From NCBI GenBank assembly GCA_963728475.1, contig CAVSKL010000001.1:1054001-1118000 (forward strand): DNA of 64,000 nt. Direction: 5' to 3'. The stretch's first letter is position 1, and the number at the start of each line of letters is the position of its first letter. The notes beneath the pieces are model-generated. The model was given only the letters and a program-made list of their open reading frames with translations, was not told the origin of the DNA and ran no database searches. This stretch comes from CAVSKL01 sp963728475 [NCBI: Candidatus Eiseniibacteriota bacterium]. GTDB lineage: Bacteria; Eisenbacteria; RBG-16-71-46; JABDJR01. A program made the position numbers and the translations under genes. Below are positions 54,748-63,416 of this stretch, in pieces.

Positions 54748-55284
54748 ATGAACCGGAAGCTCGTTGGAGTGCTGGCGCTTCTCACTTTGATGGCGGCTCC
54801 CCTGGCGGGAGCTTGGGCCGATACGCTGACCCTGGCCCCAACCCAAGCCGTGGTCCTGCCTGCAGACCGATCCGGGGTGACCAAGGTGGCGCTGAAGTAC
54901 GATCTGAGCGCGATGCGGGAAGGTGCGGACCGCTTCGTCGCAGCGGCTGTGCTGGATTGGAGGATCAGCGGGATCACGAGCGGAGAACGAGTCACCTTTA
55001 CCGCGCACGAGCCCACTACGTCCTGGACGGCAACGGGAATCGGGGCCGGAACTCTCCCGACGATCTCCGAGGATGCGATGACCGAGTGGGACCTGGAGGA
55101 TCTGGATTACTCCCGGTTGGGAGGGTTCATGCGGCTCAACCTGACCGAGCTCGTGGACGGCTGGGCTGCCGGGACCACCCCGAATCTCGGAATCGTGGTC
55201 GAGACCCCAGACTTGTCCGGGAATACGCTCTCGAGCGAACTCCAGAAGGCACAACTGACCGTCTATTACGGGTTCGGGCGGTAA
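54748..55284 (+). CDS. Small secreted DNRLRE-like protein
   Basis: The 178-residue product has a signal peptide (about residues 4-24, ending AWA). A single beta-rich domain follows: KVALKYDLSAMREGADRFVAAAVL, then WDLEDL, LNLTELVDGW and a final LTVYYGFGR. This resembles DNRLRE-type carbohydrate- or surface-associated domains. AAAGGAG is 8 bp upstream of the ATG, and the gene begins 15 bp after the FlgD fragment, so the two may once have been an operon. Its codon use is less GC-rich than its neighbours, fitting transfer with the island. Confidence 0.7.
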   Translation: MNRKLVGVLALLTLMAAPLAGAWADTLTLAPTQAVVLPADRSGVTKVALKYDLSAMREGADRFVAAAVLDWRISGITSGERVTFTAHEPTTSWTATGIGAGTLPTISEDAMTEWDLEDLDYSRLGGFMRLNLTELVDGWAAGTTPNLGIVVETPDLSGNTLSSELQKAQLTVYYGFGR

Positions 55285-55601
55285 GATCTCCACATATGTA
55301 AGGTGGGCGCCAGCTGCCTGCTGCCAGCCGCGCCAGCGGCGGGACGCCACCGTCGGAGCTGGAGTGGGGCCGGTCGAACCGGACACTCCCGATTCGTAGC
55401 CGTTCGGAATCGTCGATCCCCACCCACGTGATACGCTTCGCCTTGACCGGTCTCCTTTCATCCGTATGCGGTATTTTTGTATTTTTAGACGTCCACCGCC
55501 TGATAGCCCGTGATCCTACGGACTGCGAGACCGGTCACTTCATTTGGTCTAGACTGGAAGGCCGTCGCCGTCGCTCCCCGGCCCGAGGAGGCCCTCCGTC
55601 C
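55285..55601. other. Gap between the island protein and the DUF547 gene
   Basis: 317 bp without a gene. TTGACC at 55443-55448 with TATGCG at 55465-55470 (16-bp spacer) is a promoter candidate, followed by an AT-rich GTATTTTTGTATTTTTAG stretch. TAGACT at 55550-55555 is a second -10-like site nearer the DUF547 gene. The right arm of the 14-bp inverted repeat lies at 55530-55543. Confidence 0.5.
55530..55543 (-). repeat. Right arm of 14-bp inverted repeat
   Basis: ACCGGTCACTTCAT, the reverse complement of the left arm, about 60 bp upstream of the DUF547 gene start. Confidence 0.7.
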
Positions 55602-56459
55602 ATGAAGCTCGCGCCCGCCCTTCCCGTCCTCGCGCTCCTGGTGGGCGCGGCCGTCGCGCCGGCGCCCGCCGGGGCCTCGGGACCGGACGCGGCCCGCGAG
55701 TCGGTGGCCGCCCCCGCCCCCTACCGCTGGATGCTCGAGCGCTTCACCGTGGTCGATCCGCTTCCCGCCGGCGGCTACGTCTCCCGCTTCGACTACGGCC
55801 GCTTCGCCGCCCAGGGAGACCAGGCCGACGTCCGGAGCTACCTGGACGACGCCTTCGAGCACGTCCGCCCCGACACCCTCTCCGCCGCCGAGCGCACCGC
55901 GTGGGCGGTCAACGCCTACAACTTCTTCGTCATCGATGCGGTGATGGAGCACCTGGTCGGCGCGAACGGGGACACCCTGGCCTCGATCGCCGACATCGGA
56001 GCCAAGCGGTTCGCGGTCTTCGACCGGCCGCGGATCCGGGTGGCCGGGGTGGACTACGGACTCGACGCGTTCGAGAAGCACTTCGTGTTCGGCGACCCCG
56101 ACCGGGAGCGCCGGAAGATCCCCGCCGGCCTCGACCCCCGGCTCCACTTCGCCCTGGTGTGCGCGGCCCGGGGTTGCCCCGCGCTCCGCCCCGGGCCCTA
56201 CACCGCCGATTCGCTGGACGCGGAGCTGGACACCGCGGTGCGGAACGCGCTCGGGAATCCGGACCGGATGTGGCTCCGCGCCGACACCCTCCACGTGTCG
56301 AAGATATTCGACTGGTACCGGCCGGACTTCGATCCCGGCGGGCCCCGCGACTTCATCTACCGGTACGCGCCGGAGCCGGTTCGCCGCGCCCTGGAGGCGG
56401 GGCGGGTCCGGGTGATCGCTCCCGACGTTCCCTGGGACTGGAGGCTCAACCGGCCATGA
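55602..56459 (+). CDS. Secreted DUF547 domain protein
   Basis: The 285-residue product has a signal peptide (residues 3-25, ending AGAS) and a DUF547 domain. The domain shows FDYGRFAAQ at its start, AWAVNAYNFFVIDAV, the LDAFEKHFV segment, HFALVCAARGCPALRP with the conserved His/Cys, and KIFDWYRPDF near the end. DUF547 is related to papain-like folds, but its function is not established. The frame is open upstream into the intergenic gap, but the signal peptide begins at 55602. It overlaps the methyltransferase gene by 4 bp (ATGA). Confidence 0.88.
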   Translation: MKLAPALPVLALLVGAAVAPAPAGASGPDAARESVAAPAPYRWMLERFTVVDPLPAGGYVSRFDYGRFAAQGDQADVRSYLDDAFEHVRPDTLSAAERTAWAVNAYNFFVIDAVMEHLVGANGDTLASIADIGAKRFAVFDRPRIRVAGVDYGLDAFEKHFVFGDPDRERRKIPAGLDPRLHFALVCAARGCPALRPGPYTADSLDAELDTAVRNALGNPDRMWLRADTLHVSKIFDWYRPDFDPGGPRDFIYRYAPEPVRRALEAGRVRVIAPDVPWDWRLNRP

Positions 56460-57202
56460 GCCCGATCCGGTTCACCACCATCGCCCACCGCGATCACCTC
56501 TACTGCAACCCGGTCAGCCCCGAGAAGATGGAGCGGGTGCTCGACCTCCTCGACCTCGCGCCCTACGCGAAGGTGCTGGACGTGGGGTGCGGGAAGGGCG
56601 AACTCCTCATCCGGCTCGCCGAGCGGTTCCGCATCGACGGGCTCGGGGTGGACGTGAACCGCGGCTTCCTCGCCGAGGCCCGCTCGCGCATGCGGGCGCG
56701 GGTCCCCGACGCCCGCATCGCCTGGGTGGAGGGGGAAGCGGCGAGCCTGGGGGCGGCGGCCGGCTCCTTCGACCTGGCCGCGGCGATCGGAGCCAGCCAT
56801 GCTCTGGGCGGCTACCGGGCCACCCTGGAAGCCTTCCGCGGCCTGGTGCGGTCGGGGGGGCGGCTCCTGGTGGGCGAAGGCTACTGGCGGCGGGAGCCCC
56901 CGGTCGAATACCTGGAAGTCCTGGGGGCGAGCGCCGGCGAGTTCACCGACCACGCCGGAAACGTGGCGCGGGCGGTGGAGGCGGGGCTGGTGCCGCTCTA
57001 CGCCGCGGTGTCGAGCCCGGACGAGTGGGACCACTACGAAGGGCTCTACAACCTGAGCGTGGAGCGCCACCTGGCCGACCATCCCGACGATCCCGACGCC
57101 GGCCCCATGGCGGAGCGGATCCGGCGGTGGCGCCGGGGCTATCTCGAATGGGGTCGGGAGACCCTGGGCTTCGCGGTCTACCTGTTCCAGAAACCGCGGT
57201 GA
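56456..57202 (+). CDS. SAM-dependent methyltransferase (class I)
   Basis: The 248-residue product carries VLDVGCGKGELLIRLAE (motif I), GVDVN at the end of strand 2, FDLAAAIGASHALGG and LRSGGRLLVGEGYW-type strand 4-5 segments of a class I Rossmann methyltransferase. The C-terminal half is longer than a minimal domain and carries a WDHYEGLYN segment. The start codon lies inside the DUF547 stop. The substrate is not indicated by sequence or neighbours; the coupling with a secreted DUF547 protein may be operonic coincidence. Confidence 0.88.
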   Translation: MSPIRFTTIAHRDHLYCNPVSPEKMERVLDLLDLAPYAKVLDVGCGKGELLIRLAERFRIDGLGVDVNRGFLAEARSRMRARVPDARIAWVEGEAASLGAAAGSFDLAAAIGASHALGGYRATLEAFRGLVRSGGRLLVGEGYWRREPPVEYLEVLGASAGEFTDHAGNVARAVEAGLVPLYAAVSSPDEWDHYEGLYNLSVERHLADHPDDPDAGPMAERIRRWRRGYLEWGRETLGFAVYLFQKPR

Positions 57203-57248
57203 AGCGCGGCCGCCGCCGGACGTCCGGGCGCTCGGCGGCGCGCGTTCC

Positions 57249-58007
57249 TCAGGGCCGGCGCCAGGTCCAGCTTCCCACCGTCACGTCGCTCTCCCCGGAC
57301 CACGCCTCGACCTGGATCACCGCCTCGGGGACGGCGGGATCGGGGCGATAGACCACCTCCGCGCCGCTCCCCAGAATCTCGCCCGCGCTCGACCGCCAGC
57401 GGTAGCGGAGCCCGTCCCGCCCCCGCCCGGGGAGGTTCACCCGGGCGGTCAGAGCCACTCCGCCGCCGGCGGTCGCGCCCGCGGCGACCGCGACCTCGAA
57501 GTGGAGGCCGAGGGCCGAACCCGGCCCGGGCAGCTCCGCCACCGTCGCGGTGCCGGTGGAGTCGACGTCCACGGCGATCGGGTCCCCCAGGCCGCAGTGG
57601 GTGGAGTCGTCCTCGGCGGTGTAGGCCACCACCTGCAGGGCCGGGTGCAGGAGGTAACGGCCGGGGGCGGGAAGGCCGCCCTCCCGCCGCGCCGTCCATG
57701 TGAACGCGAACGACCGGGGCAAGGTGAACTCCACCCCGGTGACCGTGCCCGCCTCCGCGTAGACGTCGACCGCCATGATGCGCTTCACCAGCGTATCCAC
57801 CACGGTGCCGGTGAAACGCACCGCCGAGTCGGGCGGAACCACGGTGCGGTCGGCGGTCACGTGGGTGGAAGGATTGCGCTCCAGGAGGCCGCACAGGGCG
57901 GGGGGCGGAGGATCGCAGACCGTGGTGGTGGTGCCGCAGGCGCCCAGGCCCGCGGCCGCCACCGCCCCCGCCGCCGCCGCCAGCTCGCGCTTCCGGGGTC
58001 GTCTCAT
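57249..58007 (-). CDS. Lipoprotein of unknown function
   Basis: The 252-residue product has a basic N-terminus (MRRPRKREL), a short hydrophobic stretch and the lipobox LGAC around residue 24, so it should be lipid-anchored. The mature part looks beta-rich, with a first Ig-like unit containing two cysteines (VCDPPPPALCG) and further strands ending in VTVGSWTWRRP. I cannot name a family. The ATG overlaps the stop of the radical SAM gene upstream (ATGA), so the two are translated together. Confidence 0.75.
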   Translation of the reverse strand: MRRPRKRELAAAAGAVAAAGLGACGTTTTVCDPPPPALCGLLERNPSTHVTADRTVVPPDSAVRFTGTVVDTLVKRIMAVDVYAEAGTVTGVEFTLPRSFAFTWTARREGGLPAPGRYLLHPALQVVAYTAEDDSTHCGLGDPIAVDVDSTGTATVAELPGPGSALGLHFEVAVAAGATAGGGVALTARVNLPGRGRDGLRYRWRSSAGEILGSGAEVVYRPDPAVPEAVIQVEAWSGESDVTVGSWTWRRP

Positions 58008-59665
58008 CGATGGGATCCTTTCGCCGCCGGAGCGGCCTCGTGCGTATAGCGGGGATGCGTCGCCAGGCCGTTCGCGGGCGCGGGCGTCCGCGCCGCCGCG
58101 GCCACCCGTCCGCGCAGCTCGCGGAGCGTGCGCTCCAGCTCGAGATCGCGCCGCGCGGTCTCCCAGGCGAGCCCGGCCGCCGCTTCCGCGGTGCGTTTCG
58201 GCGCGGTGCGCTCCGAGGCCTCGGCGAGGGCGCAAGCGGCCTCCAGGCGGTCGCAGGTGTCCTTCACCAGCTCGCGATGGAAGCGGGCGACGCGGTACTG
58301 GAGCGCGGTCAGGTTCAGGCCGGGGCGGGCCCGCGCCAGCGCCGCCGGCTCGTATCCCAGGCTCGAGGCCGCGTTGAGGAGCCCCTCCACGTGGAAGGCG
58401 CGGCGGCGGAAGATGAGCGAGACGATGCGGGCCGCGGTCTCGGCGGCGGGCTCGGCGGTGCGGTAGGTGCGGGCGAGCTCGGGGCCGAAGAGCCGGCGCC
58501 CGCGGGTGAGGAGCCGCTCCAGCGGGGTGCCGGCGTAGATCTCGACCCGCCCCACGTTGAACAGCACCTCGGGATGGGCGCGGGCGAAGGCGACGTCCTC
58601 GCGCACTTCGGCCAGGCGGGCCTCGGGGTGGAAGGCCAGGAGGTTGTAACAGGCGAAAACCCCGATCCGGGTGAAGACCTCCAGGGCACGATGGTTGGCC
58701 TGGAGGGGAAGCCCCCGGCCCAGAACCTTGAGCCCGTGGGGGTTTCCCGATTCCACCCCCACATAGGCCCGGACCAGGCCCGCCTCGCGAAGCACCCAGA
58801 CCAGGTCGTCGGTGACCACGTCGGGGCGGATCTTGATCACCAGCGCCGCCCGGTCGAGCCCGGCGGCGGCGGTCGCGTCGCGGAACTCCGCCGCGCGGGC
58901 GAAGGCCTCGCCGGGGGTCGCGCCCAGGAAGTTGTCGTCGTGGAAGACGAAGATGCGCACGCCGTGCTCGCGGTAGAGCGCGCTCATCTCCATCGCCACG
59001 TCCCGGACCGAGCGAAAACGCTGGGGCGGGCCCGGGCGCTGGCGGCCGAAGGTCTGGATGGAGCAATAGGTGCAGCCCTGCCGGCAGCCGCGCCCGGCCA
59101 GCATGGAGGCCACCGGGAGTCCGGCCTGGGTCGCGAAGGGGGGCGTGCGAACCGGGTGGGGGAGCCGGTCGAGGTTCGTCTCGGCGGGGCGGGCGGCGGT
59201 CTCGACCACGGTGGCGGGGCGGGCGCCGTTGGCGCGCCGGTAGCTCACCCCGGCGACCCGCCGCGGGCTCCGTCCCCGGCGCACCGCGTCCAGCAGCTGG
59301 GGAAGGGTGTCCTCGGCCTCGCCCCGGACCACCGTGTCCAGCTCGGGCGCCAGCTCCAGCAGACGCCGGGCGTAGACGGTGGCGAACTGGCCGCCGGCGG
59401 TGAGGTGGCCGGTGAAGCCGTCGCGGCGGAGCCGCCGGGCCAGCCGCAGGAAGGCGGGGGCCCCGGCCTGGAAGGTCATGGAGAGCCCGATCACCCGGGG
59501 ATCGAGCGCGTGGGCGCGCCGGACCACCGGCTCCAGATCGTCGTCGCCGGAGAAGGGCGCGGTCTCGGCATGAAAGCCGGCTGCGCGCGCGGAGGCGGTC
59601 AGGTACCGGAGCGCAAGATTCTCTTCGAGTTCGGGGCCCACCAGGAGCACGTCAGCGCGGGGCAT
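58004..59665 (-). CDS. Radical SAM protein with N-terminal B12-binding-like domain
   Basis: The 553-residue product begins with a cobalamin-binding-like Rossmann domain (RADVLLVGPELEENLALRYL, IGLSMTFQ, TAGGQFAT). The DxHxxG cobalamin motif is not seen, as in many class B enzymes. The radical SAM core has the cluster motif CRQGCTYCS at about 215-223 and FHDDNFLG with a YVGVESGN segment. The C-terminal 170 residues are helical and Arg-rich. A start at 59734 is open but the ATG at 59665 fits the family. Such enzymes methylate or rearrange unactivated carbon; the substrate is unknown. The downstream lipoprotein overlaps it by 4 bp. Confidence 0.88.
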   Translation of the reverse strand: MPRADVLLVGPELEENLALRYLTASARAAGFHAETAPFSGDDDLEPVVRRAHALDPRVIGLSMTFQAGAPAFLRLARRLRRDGFTGHLTAGGQFATVYARRLLELAPELDTVVRGEAEDTLPQLLDAVRRGRSPRRVAGVSYRRANGARPATVVETAARPAETNLDRLPHPVRTPPFATQAGLPVASMLAGRGCRQGCTYCSIQTFGRQRPGPPQRFRSVRDVAMEMSALYREHGVRIFVFHDDNFLGATPGEAFARAAEFRDATAAAGLDRAALVIKIRPDVVTDDLVWVLREAGLVRAYVGVESGNPHGLKVLGRGLPLQANHRALEVFTRIGVFACYNLLAFHPEARLAEVREDVAFARAHPEVLFNVGRVEIYAGTPLERLLTRGRRLFGPELARTYRTAEPAAETAARIVSLIFRRRAFHVEGLLNAASSLGYEPAALARARPGLNLTALQYRVARFHRELVKDTCDRLEAACALAEASERTAPKRTAEAAAGLAWETARRDLELERTLRELRGRVAAAARTPAPANGLATHPRYTHEAAPAAKGSHR

Positions 59666-59838
59666 CGAGCCTCCGGGGGCCGGGGGGAGCCGGCCGCGGC
59701 AAGAGAGCCGTGGAAGGGGAACACCTTCCATCATGCCGCGGGGGCCGGGCCGGCGGGGTTACACAATCTGGAATTGGCAGTTTAGCGGGGGAGCGCGCCC
59801 GGAGGCGGAAGGCACGCTCCCTGGGCTATGCTCCGCCC

Positions 59839-60750
59839 ATGCAGATCGGGATCGACCTCGGCGGGACCAAGATCGAGGCGGCGGCGTTCGGCCCGGGCGG
59901 GGTCGAGCGTTTCCGGCGGCGCGTCGCCACCCCGCGGGACGACTACGACGCCACCCTGGACGCGGTGGCGGCGCTGGTCCGCGACGTCGAAGCCGCCACC
60001 GGCGGGACCGGCGCGGTGGGAGTGGGCACTCCGGGAGCGATCTCGCCCGCCACCGGGCTGATCAAGAACGCCAACTCCACCTGGCTCAACGGCCGGCCCC
60101 TCCGCCGCGACCTGGAGTCCCGGCTGGGGCGGGAGGTGCGCGTCGCCAACGACGCGGACTGCTTCGCCCTCTCCGAGGCCGTGGATGGCGCCGGCGCCGG
60201 CGCGGCGAGCGTGTTCGGGGTGATCGTGGGGACCGGCACCGGGGCCGGGGTGGTGATCGGGGGGCGGCTTCTGGCCGGGCCGAACGCGGTGGCGGGAGAG
60301 TGGGGCCACAACCCGCTCCCCTGGCCCCGGGACGGCTACGAGCGGCCGGGACCGGCGTGCTGGTGCGGGAAGCGCGGCTGCCTGGAGACGTATCTCTCGG
60401 GACCGGGGCTGGCCCGGGACTACCGGGCGCGCACCGGCCGCGGCCGGCGGGCCGAGGAGATCGTGGACGGGGCCTCGGGCGGCGACGCGGAGGCGGAGGG
60501 AGCGCTGGCGCGCTACGCCGACCGGATGGCGCGCGGTCTGGCCATGGTGATCAACGTGCTCGATCCCGAAGTGATCGTGCTGGGGGGCGGGATGTCGGCG
60601 GCGGCCGGGCTCTACGCCGCGGTCCCGGCCCGCTGGGAACGGTACGTGTTCTCGGACCGGGTGGCGACGCGGCTCCTGCCCCCGGTGCACGGGGACGCGG
60701 GCGGCGTCCGGGGGGCGGCCTGGTTGTGGCCGGAAACCTGCGGGTCCTGA
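59839..60750 (+). CDS. ROK family sugar kinase (fructokinase/NAGK-like)
   Basis: The 303-residue product has the ATP-binding IGIDLGGTKIEAAAF motif, GVGTPGAI, NANSTWLNG, the catalytic Asp in NDADCFALSEA and VGTGTGAGVVI. The ROK zinc signature follows: His in EWGHN and CWCGKRGCLETYLSG. The pattern is closest to bacterial fructokinase Mak or N-acetylglucosamine kinase NagK; which sugar is used cannot be decided. TATGCT at 59827-59832 lies only 7 bp before the ATG and is probably not a usable -10 for this start. Confidence 0.9.
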   Translation: MQIGIDLGGTKIEAAAFGPGGVERFRRRVATPRDDYDATLDAVAALVRDVEAATGGTGAVGVGTPGAISPATGLIKNANSTWLNGRPLRRDLESRLGREVRVANDADCFALSEAVDGAGAGAASVFGVIVGTGTGAGVVIGGRLLAGPNAVAGEWGHNPLPWPRDGYERPGPACWCGKRGCLETYLSGPGLARDYRARTGRGRRAEEIVDGASGGDAEAEGALARYADRMARGLAMVINVLDPEVIVLGGGMSAAAGLYAAVPARWERYVFSDRVATRLLPPVHGDAGGVRGAAWLWPETCGS

Positions 60751-60937
60751 TCCTGTTGTCCCGGCGAAACCGCCCGTCCGCGCGGAGGTCCACGCGAGCG
60801 GTAGCTGGAAATGGGTCTCCGGGCGGCGGTATCCTGGTTCCGGGCGGGGCGCCGGTCCGGTTCGATCCGGACCCGGGCGGGCCTCGCGCGAGCACGAACC
60901 GCCACGTCCGTACCCGCGTTCAGGCAGGAGGGTCGAC

Positions 60938-61243
60938 ATGAAGCATCTGTCCGTCGCTCCCATGGATTTCTTCAAGGTCCTGACGGGTACCGAACGGTCC
61001 CAGGTCGCGACCATGGTGCTGGAGACGGGGCAGTCCACCGGCGGTCCCCAGAACCGGCACGAGGGAAGCGACCAGTGGATCTTCGTGATCGAGGGCGCCG
61101 CCACCGCGGTGGTGAAGGGCGAGAAGGTGCACCTGAACGAGGGCTCGCTGCTCCTGATCGAGGCCGGCGAGACCCACGAGATCGTGAACAACCGGAACGA
61201 GCCCTTCCGGACGCTCAACTTCTACTCCCCGCCGGTCTACTAG
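60938..61243 (+). CDS. Small cupin-domain protein
   Basis: The 101-residue product is a single cupin barrel. Motif 1 holds NRHEGSDQWIFVIEG with the metal-binding His, and motif 2 is LLIEAGETHEIVNN with the second His. CAGGAGG lies 5 bp upstream of the ATG. Stand-alone cupins of this size act as small-molecule binding or isomerase proteins; nothing here narrows the substrate. It is flanked by 140-190-bp gaps and appears to be a single-gene unit. Confidence 0.85.
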   Translation: MKHLSVAPMDFFKVLTGTERSQVATMVLETGQSTGGPQNRHEGSDQWIFVIEGAATAVVKGEKVHLNEGSLLLIEAGETHEIVNNRNEPFRTLNFYSPPVY

Positions 61244-61383
61244 CGCCGCTCGGAGAAGAGGCGGGAGGGCCGGACCCGCGGCGTCGGTGCGGAGAGAAGC
61301 CGCCCGGCGCCCGGCCCCCGCCCCCGCGGTCCTCAGCAGACCGGCGGCCCTCAGCAAACCGCGTCCGCCCGGACGTCCCGCGG

Positions 61384-62433
61384 TCAGCCTCCGCCCCGGC
61401 CGTGTCCGTGCCGGTGGTGAAGGTCGGGCAGATGCGGGTGGGCGTGGATCTCCGGTTCGTGGACGTGCTCGTGGGTATGGCGCGTCCACGCCGGGATCCC
61501 CGGATGGACGTGGCGGTGATGGCCGTCGTCGTGGCGGTGGGCATGGGTGTGGCGGATGGCGTCGTGGGCGTGTTCGTGGGCGTGGCTCTGGGTGAGCATG
61601 AGAAGCACCCCCGCGGACATGATCGCGGCGGCGATGAGCTGGCTCGCGCGAACCGGTTCTCCCAGGGCCGCCCAGCTCACTCCCGCTCCGGCGAACGGCG
61701 CGGCGGCGAAGAGCATCTGGGAGCGGGCGGCGCCGAGTTCCTGGGCTCCCCCGATGTAGAGCACCAGCGACAGCCCGTAGGCCAGCGCCCCCACCCCGAG
61801 CGCGACCGGGACCGCGGCCGGCGCATGGATCCCTCCGCCGACCGTCAGTCCCAGCCCCAGGTCCACGACCCCGGCCACCAGCCCCTTGGCCAGCACGGTC
61901 TGGGCCGGGGTGAAGCCGTCGATGAGCGCGGTGAGGTTGTTGTCGAACCCCCAGCAGACGCAGGCCAGCGCCACCAGGGCGGCGGCCGGGGCGAGCCCGA
62001 ATCCTCCGGGCGCGGCGAGCACGATCCCCGCTCCGGTCACCAGCGCCACCGCGGCCCCGCCCCGGACCCCCAGATGCTCGCGGAACAGGAACGCGGCGAG
62101 GAGCGCGGTCGCCGCCGGCTCCAGGTTGAGCCAGAGCGACACCGAGGACGCGGGCGCCGCCCGGAGTCCGGTCAGGAGCAGCACCGGCGCGAGTACGCCC
62201 CCCAGGCCCACCGCCCCCGCCAGCCGGAGCCACTGGGACCGGGTGCGCGAAGCGGCGGCGCGGCGGCGAAGCGCGGCGGGCAGGACCGCCGCGGCCGCCC
62301 CGAGGTAGAGAAGCCCGGCCAGCGCCGCCGGTCCCATCGTGTCGAGAAGCTTCTTCGAGGCGGGAGTGGATGCGCCGAAGAGGACCGCGGCGAGCAGGCA
62401 GGCGAGGACCGGCCCGGGAACGGGACCGCGCAC
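61384..62433 (-). CDS. EamA/DMT family transporter with His-rich C-terminal tail
   Basis: The 349-residue product has ten predicted membrane segments in two EamA repeats (residues about 5-282). The last 67 residues hold 23 histidines in HxH and HHRH patterns. The GTG start directly follows the stop of the phzF gene (TAGGTG). EamA proteins export metabolites or drugs, and similar His-rich tails occur on this family. The tail suggests binding of zinc, nickel or cobalt ions, for transport or regulation. The operon with PhzF gives no clear substrate. Confidence 0.88.
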   Translation of the reverse strand: MRGPVPGPVLACLLAAVLFGASTPASKKLLDTMGPAALAGLLYLGAAAAVLPAALRRRAAASRTRSQWLRLAGAVGLGGVLAPVLLLTGLRAAPASSVSLWLNLEPAATALLAAFLFREHLGVRGGAAVALVTGAGIVLAAPGGFGLAPAAALVALACVCWGFDNNLTALIDGFTPAQTVLAKGLVAGVVDLGLGLTVGGGIHAPAAVPVALGVGALAYGLSLVLYIGGAQELGAARSQMLFAAAPFAGAGVSWAALGEPVRASQLIAAAIMSAGVLLMLTQSHAHEHAHDAIRHTHAHRHDDGHHRHVHPGIPAWTRHTHEHVHEPEIHAHPHLPDLHHRHGHGRGGG

Positions 62434-63306
62434 CTACTCCGCCACCAGCCGCGAGCGGAGCACGGTGACCGCCTGCCCGCCCAGGAGCACCCGGTCCCTG
62501 CGCACGGTCACCCGCACCGTGCCGCCTCGGGCCGAACACTGGTAGCCGGTGAGTTCCCCCTTGCCCAGCCGGTCCGCCCAGTAGGGCCCCAGCACGCAGT
62601 GGGCGGAGCCGGTGACCGGGTCCTCGTCCACGCCGGCGGCGGGGGCGAAGAAGCGCGAGAGGAAGTCGGGGGCGGCGGAGTCGCCGGTTCGCGCGTCGGA
62701 GTCGCCGGTTCGCGCGGCGGAGACGCCGGTTCGCGCGCCGGAGTCGCCGGGGGCCCGGAGGCCGCGGCAGGTCGCGATCACCCCCCGCGCGGGGAGGGCG
62801 GCCAGCTTCCGGAAATCGGGGCGGAGGCCGCGCAGCACCTCCTCGTTCTCCACCTCCACCAGGAGGTCGTGGCGGCTGCGGCCCACGTACTTGGGGGCCG
62901 CGCCGAGGGCCCGCGAGATGCCCTCGGGCTGAGGCGCGGGTTCTTCGGGGAGGGCGGGAAAATCCAGCGTCACCCAGCTCCCGGTGCGCGAGGCGGTGAG
63001 CGCGCCGCTCCGGGTGTGGAAGGTCACGATGTCGCCCGCCGCCGCCATCCCCGACTCGAACAGCACGTGCGCCGAGGCCAGGGTGGCGTGCCCGCAGAGA
63101 TCGACCTCGACCGCGGGGGTGAACCAGCGGAGCCGGTACCCGTCGTCCCCGGGGAGGAGGAAGGCGGTCTCGGAGTGGTTCATCTCGCGGGCCAGGCGTT
63201 GCATCCACCCCGCGTCGCGCTCGCGATCCAGCAGGCAGACCGCGGCGGGGTTGCCGGCGAAGGGGCGGTCGGTGAAGGCGTCGACCACGACGATGTCCTG
63301 GGGCAT
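62434..63306 (-). CDS. PhzF family isomerase-like protein
   Basis: The 290-residue product shows the PhzF/DapF-fold signature: VVDAFTDRPFAGNPAAVC, MNHSETAFL with the catalytic-type Glu, VDLCGHATLASAHV and VDEDPVTGSAHCVLGPYW near the C-terminus. A loop between the two halves contains a 7-residue tandem repeat (GDSxART type) from a 21-bp DNA repeat. The ATG at 63306 fits the family N-terminus. PhzF relatives isomerise diverse substrates; without other phenazine genes no phenazine role is implied. The EamA gene starts directly after its stop. Confidence 0.92.
   Translation of the reverse strand: MPQDIVVVDAFTDRPFAGNPAAVCLLDRERDAGWMQRLAREMNHSETAFLLPGDDGYRLRWFTPAVEVDLCGHATLASAHVLFESGMAAAGDIVTFHTRSGALTASRTGSWVTLDFPALPEEPAPQPEGISRALGAAPKYVGRSRHDLLVEVENEEVLRGLRPDFRKLAALPARGVIATCRGLRAPGDSGARTGVSAARTGDSDARTGDSAAPDFLSRFFAPAAGVDEDPVTGSAHCVLGPYWADRLGKGELTGYQCSARGGTVRVTVRRDRVLLGGQAVTVLRSRLVAE
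62677..62750 (-). repeat. 21-bp tandem repeat inside phzF
   Basis: GGAGTCGCCGG-type units start at 62677, 62698, 62719 and 62740, exactly 21 bp apart, with a few substitutions. They encode 7-residue repeats in a loop of the PhzF protein and keep the frame. Copy number could vary between strains. Confidence 0.85.
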
Positions 63307-63416
63307 GAGGCGGCTCCGATTGGGGACGGCCGGGGCGAAACCCGGCCCTCGGCTCTGCGGCTGCGCCTGCGGCCGGCGGGTCCGCCCATCCGCGTGCGGC
63401 TGCGCTCTCCGGAATG

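Larger units (their letters stand above)
53890..55543. mobile_element. Lower-GC island with IS3 remnant, bounded by a 14-bp inverted repeat
   Basis: ATGAAGTGACCGGT at 53890-53903 has its exact reverse complement at 55530-55543. Between them lie an IS3-type orfA remnant, an orphan FlgD-domain fragment and a small secreted protein gene. Codon use is visibly less GC-biased than in the flanking pdxT and DUF547 genes. It looks like a transferred or IS-mediated segment. Target-site duplication was not found, so the boundaries are tentative. Confidence 0.45.

Noticed and set aside
55602-57202. DUF547-methyltransferase pair as a dedicated natural-product unit
   Set aside because: Only a 4-bp overlap links them; there is no further biosynthetic gene or motif to support a pathway.
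62434-63306. Phenazine biosynthesis locus
   Set aside because: Only the PhzF homolog is present; no phzA-E or phzG genes. PhzF-like proteins have wide functions.
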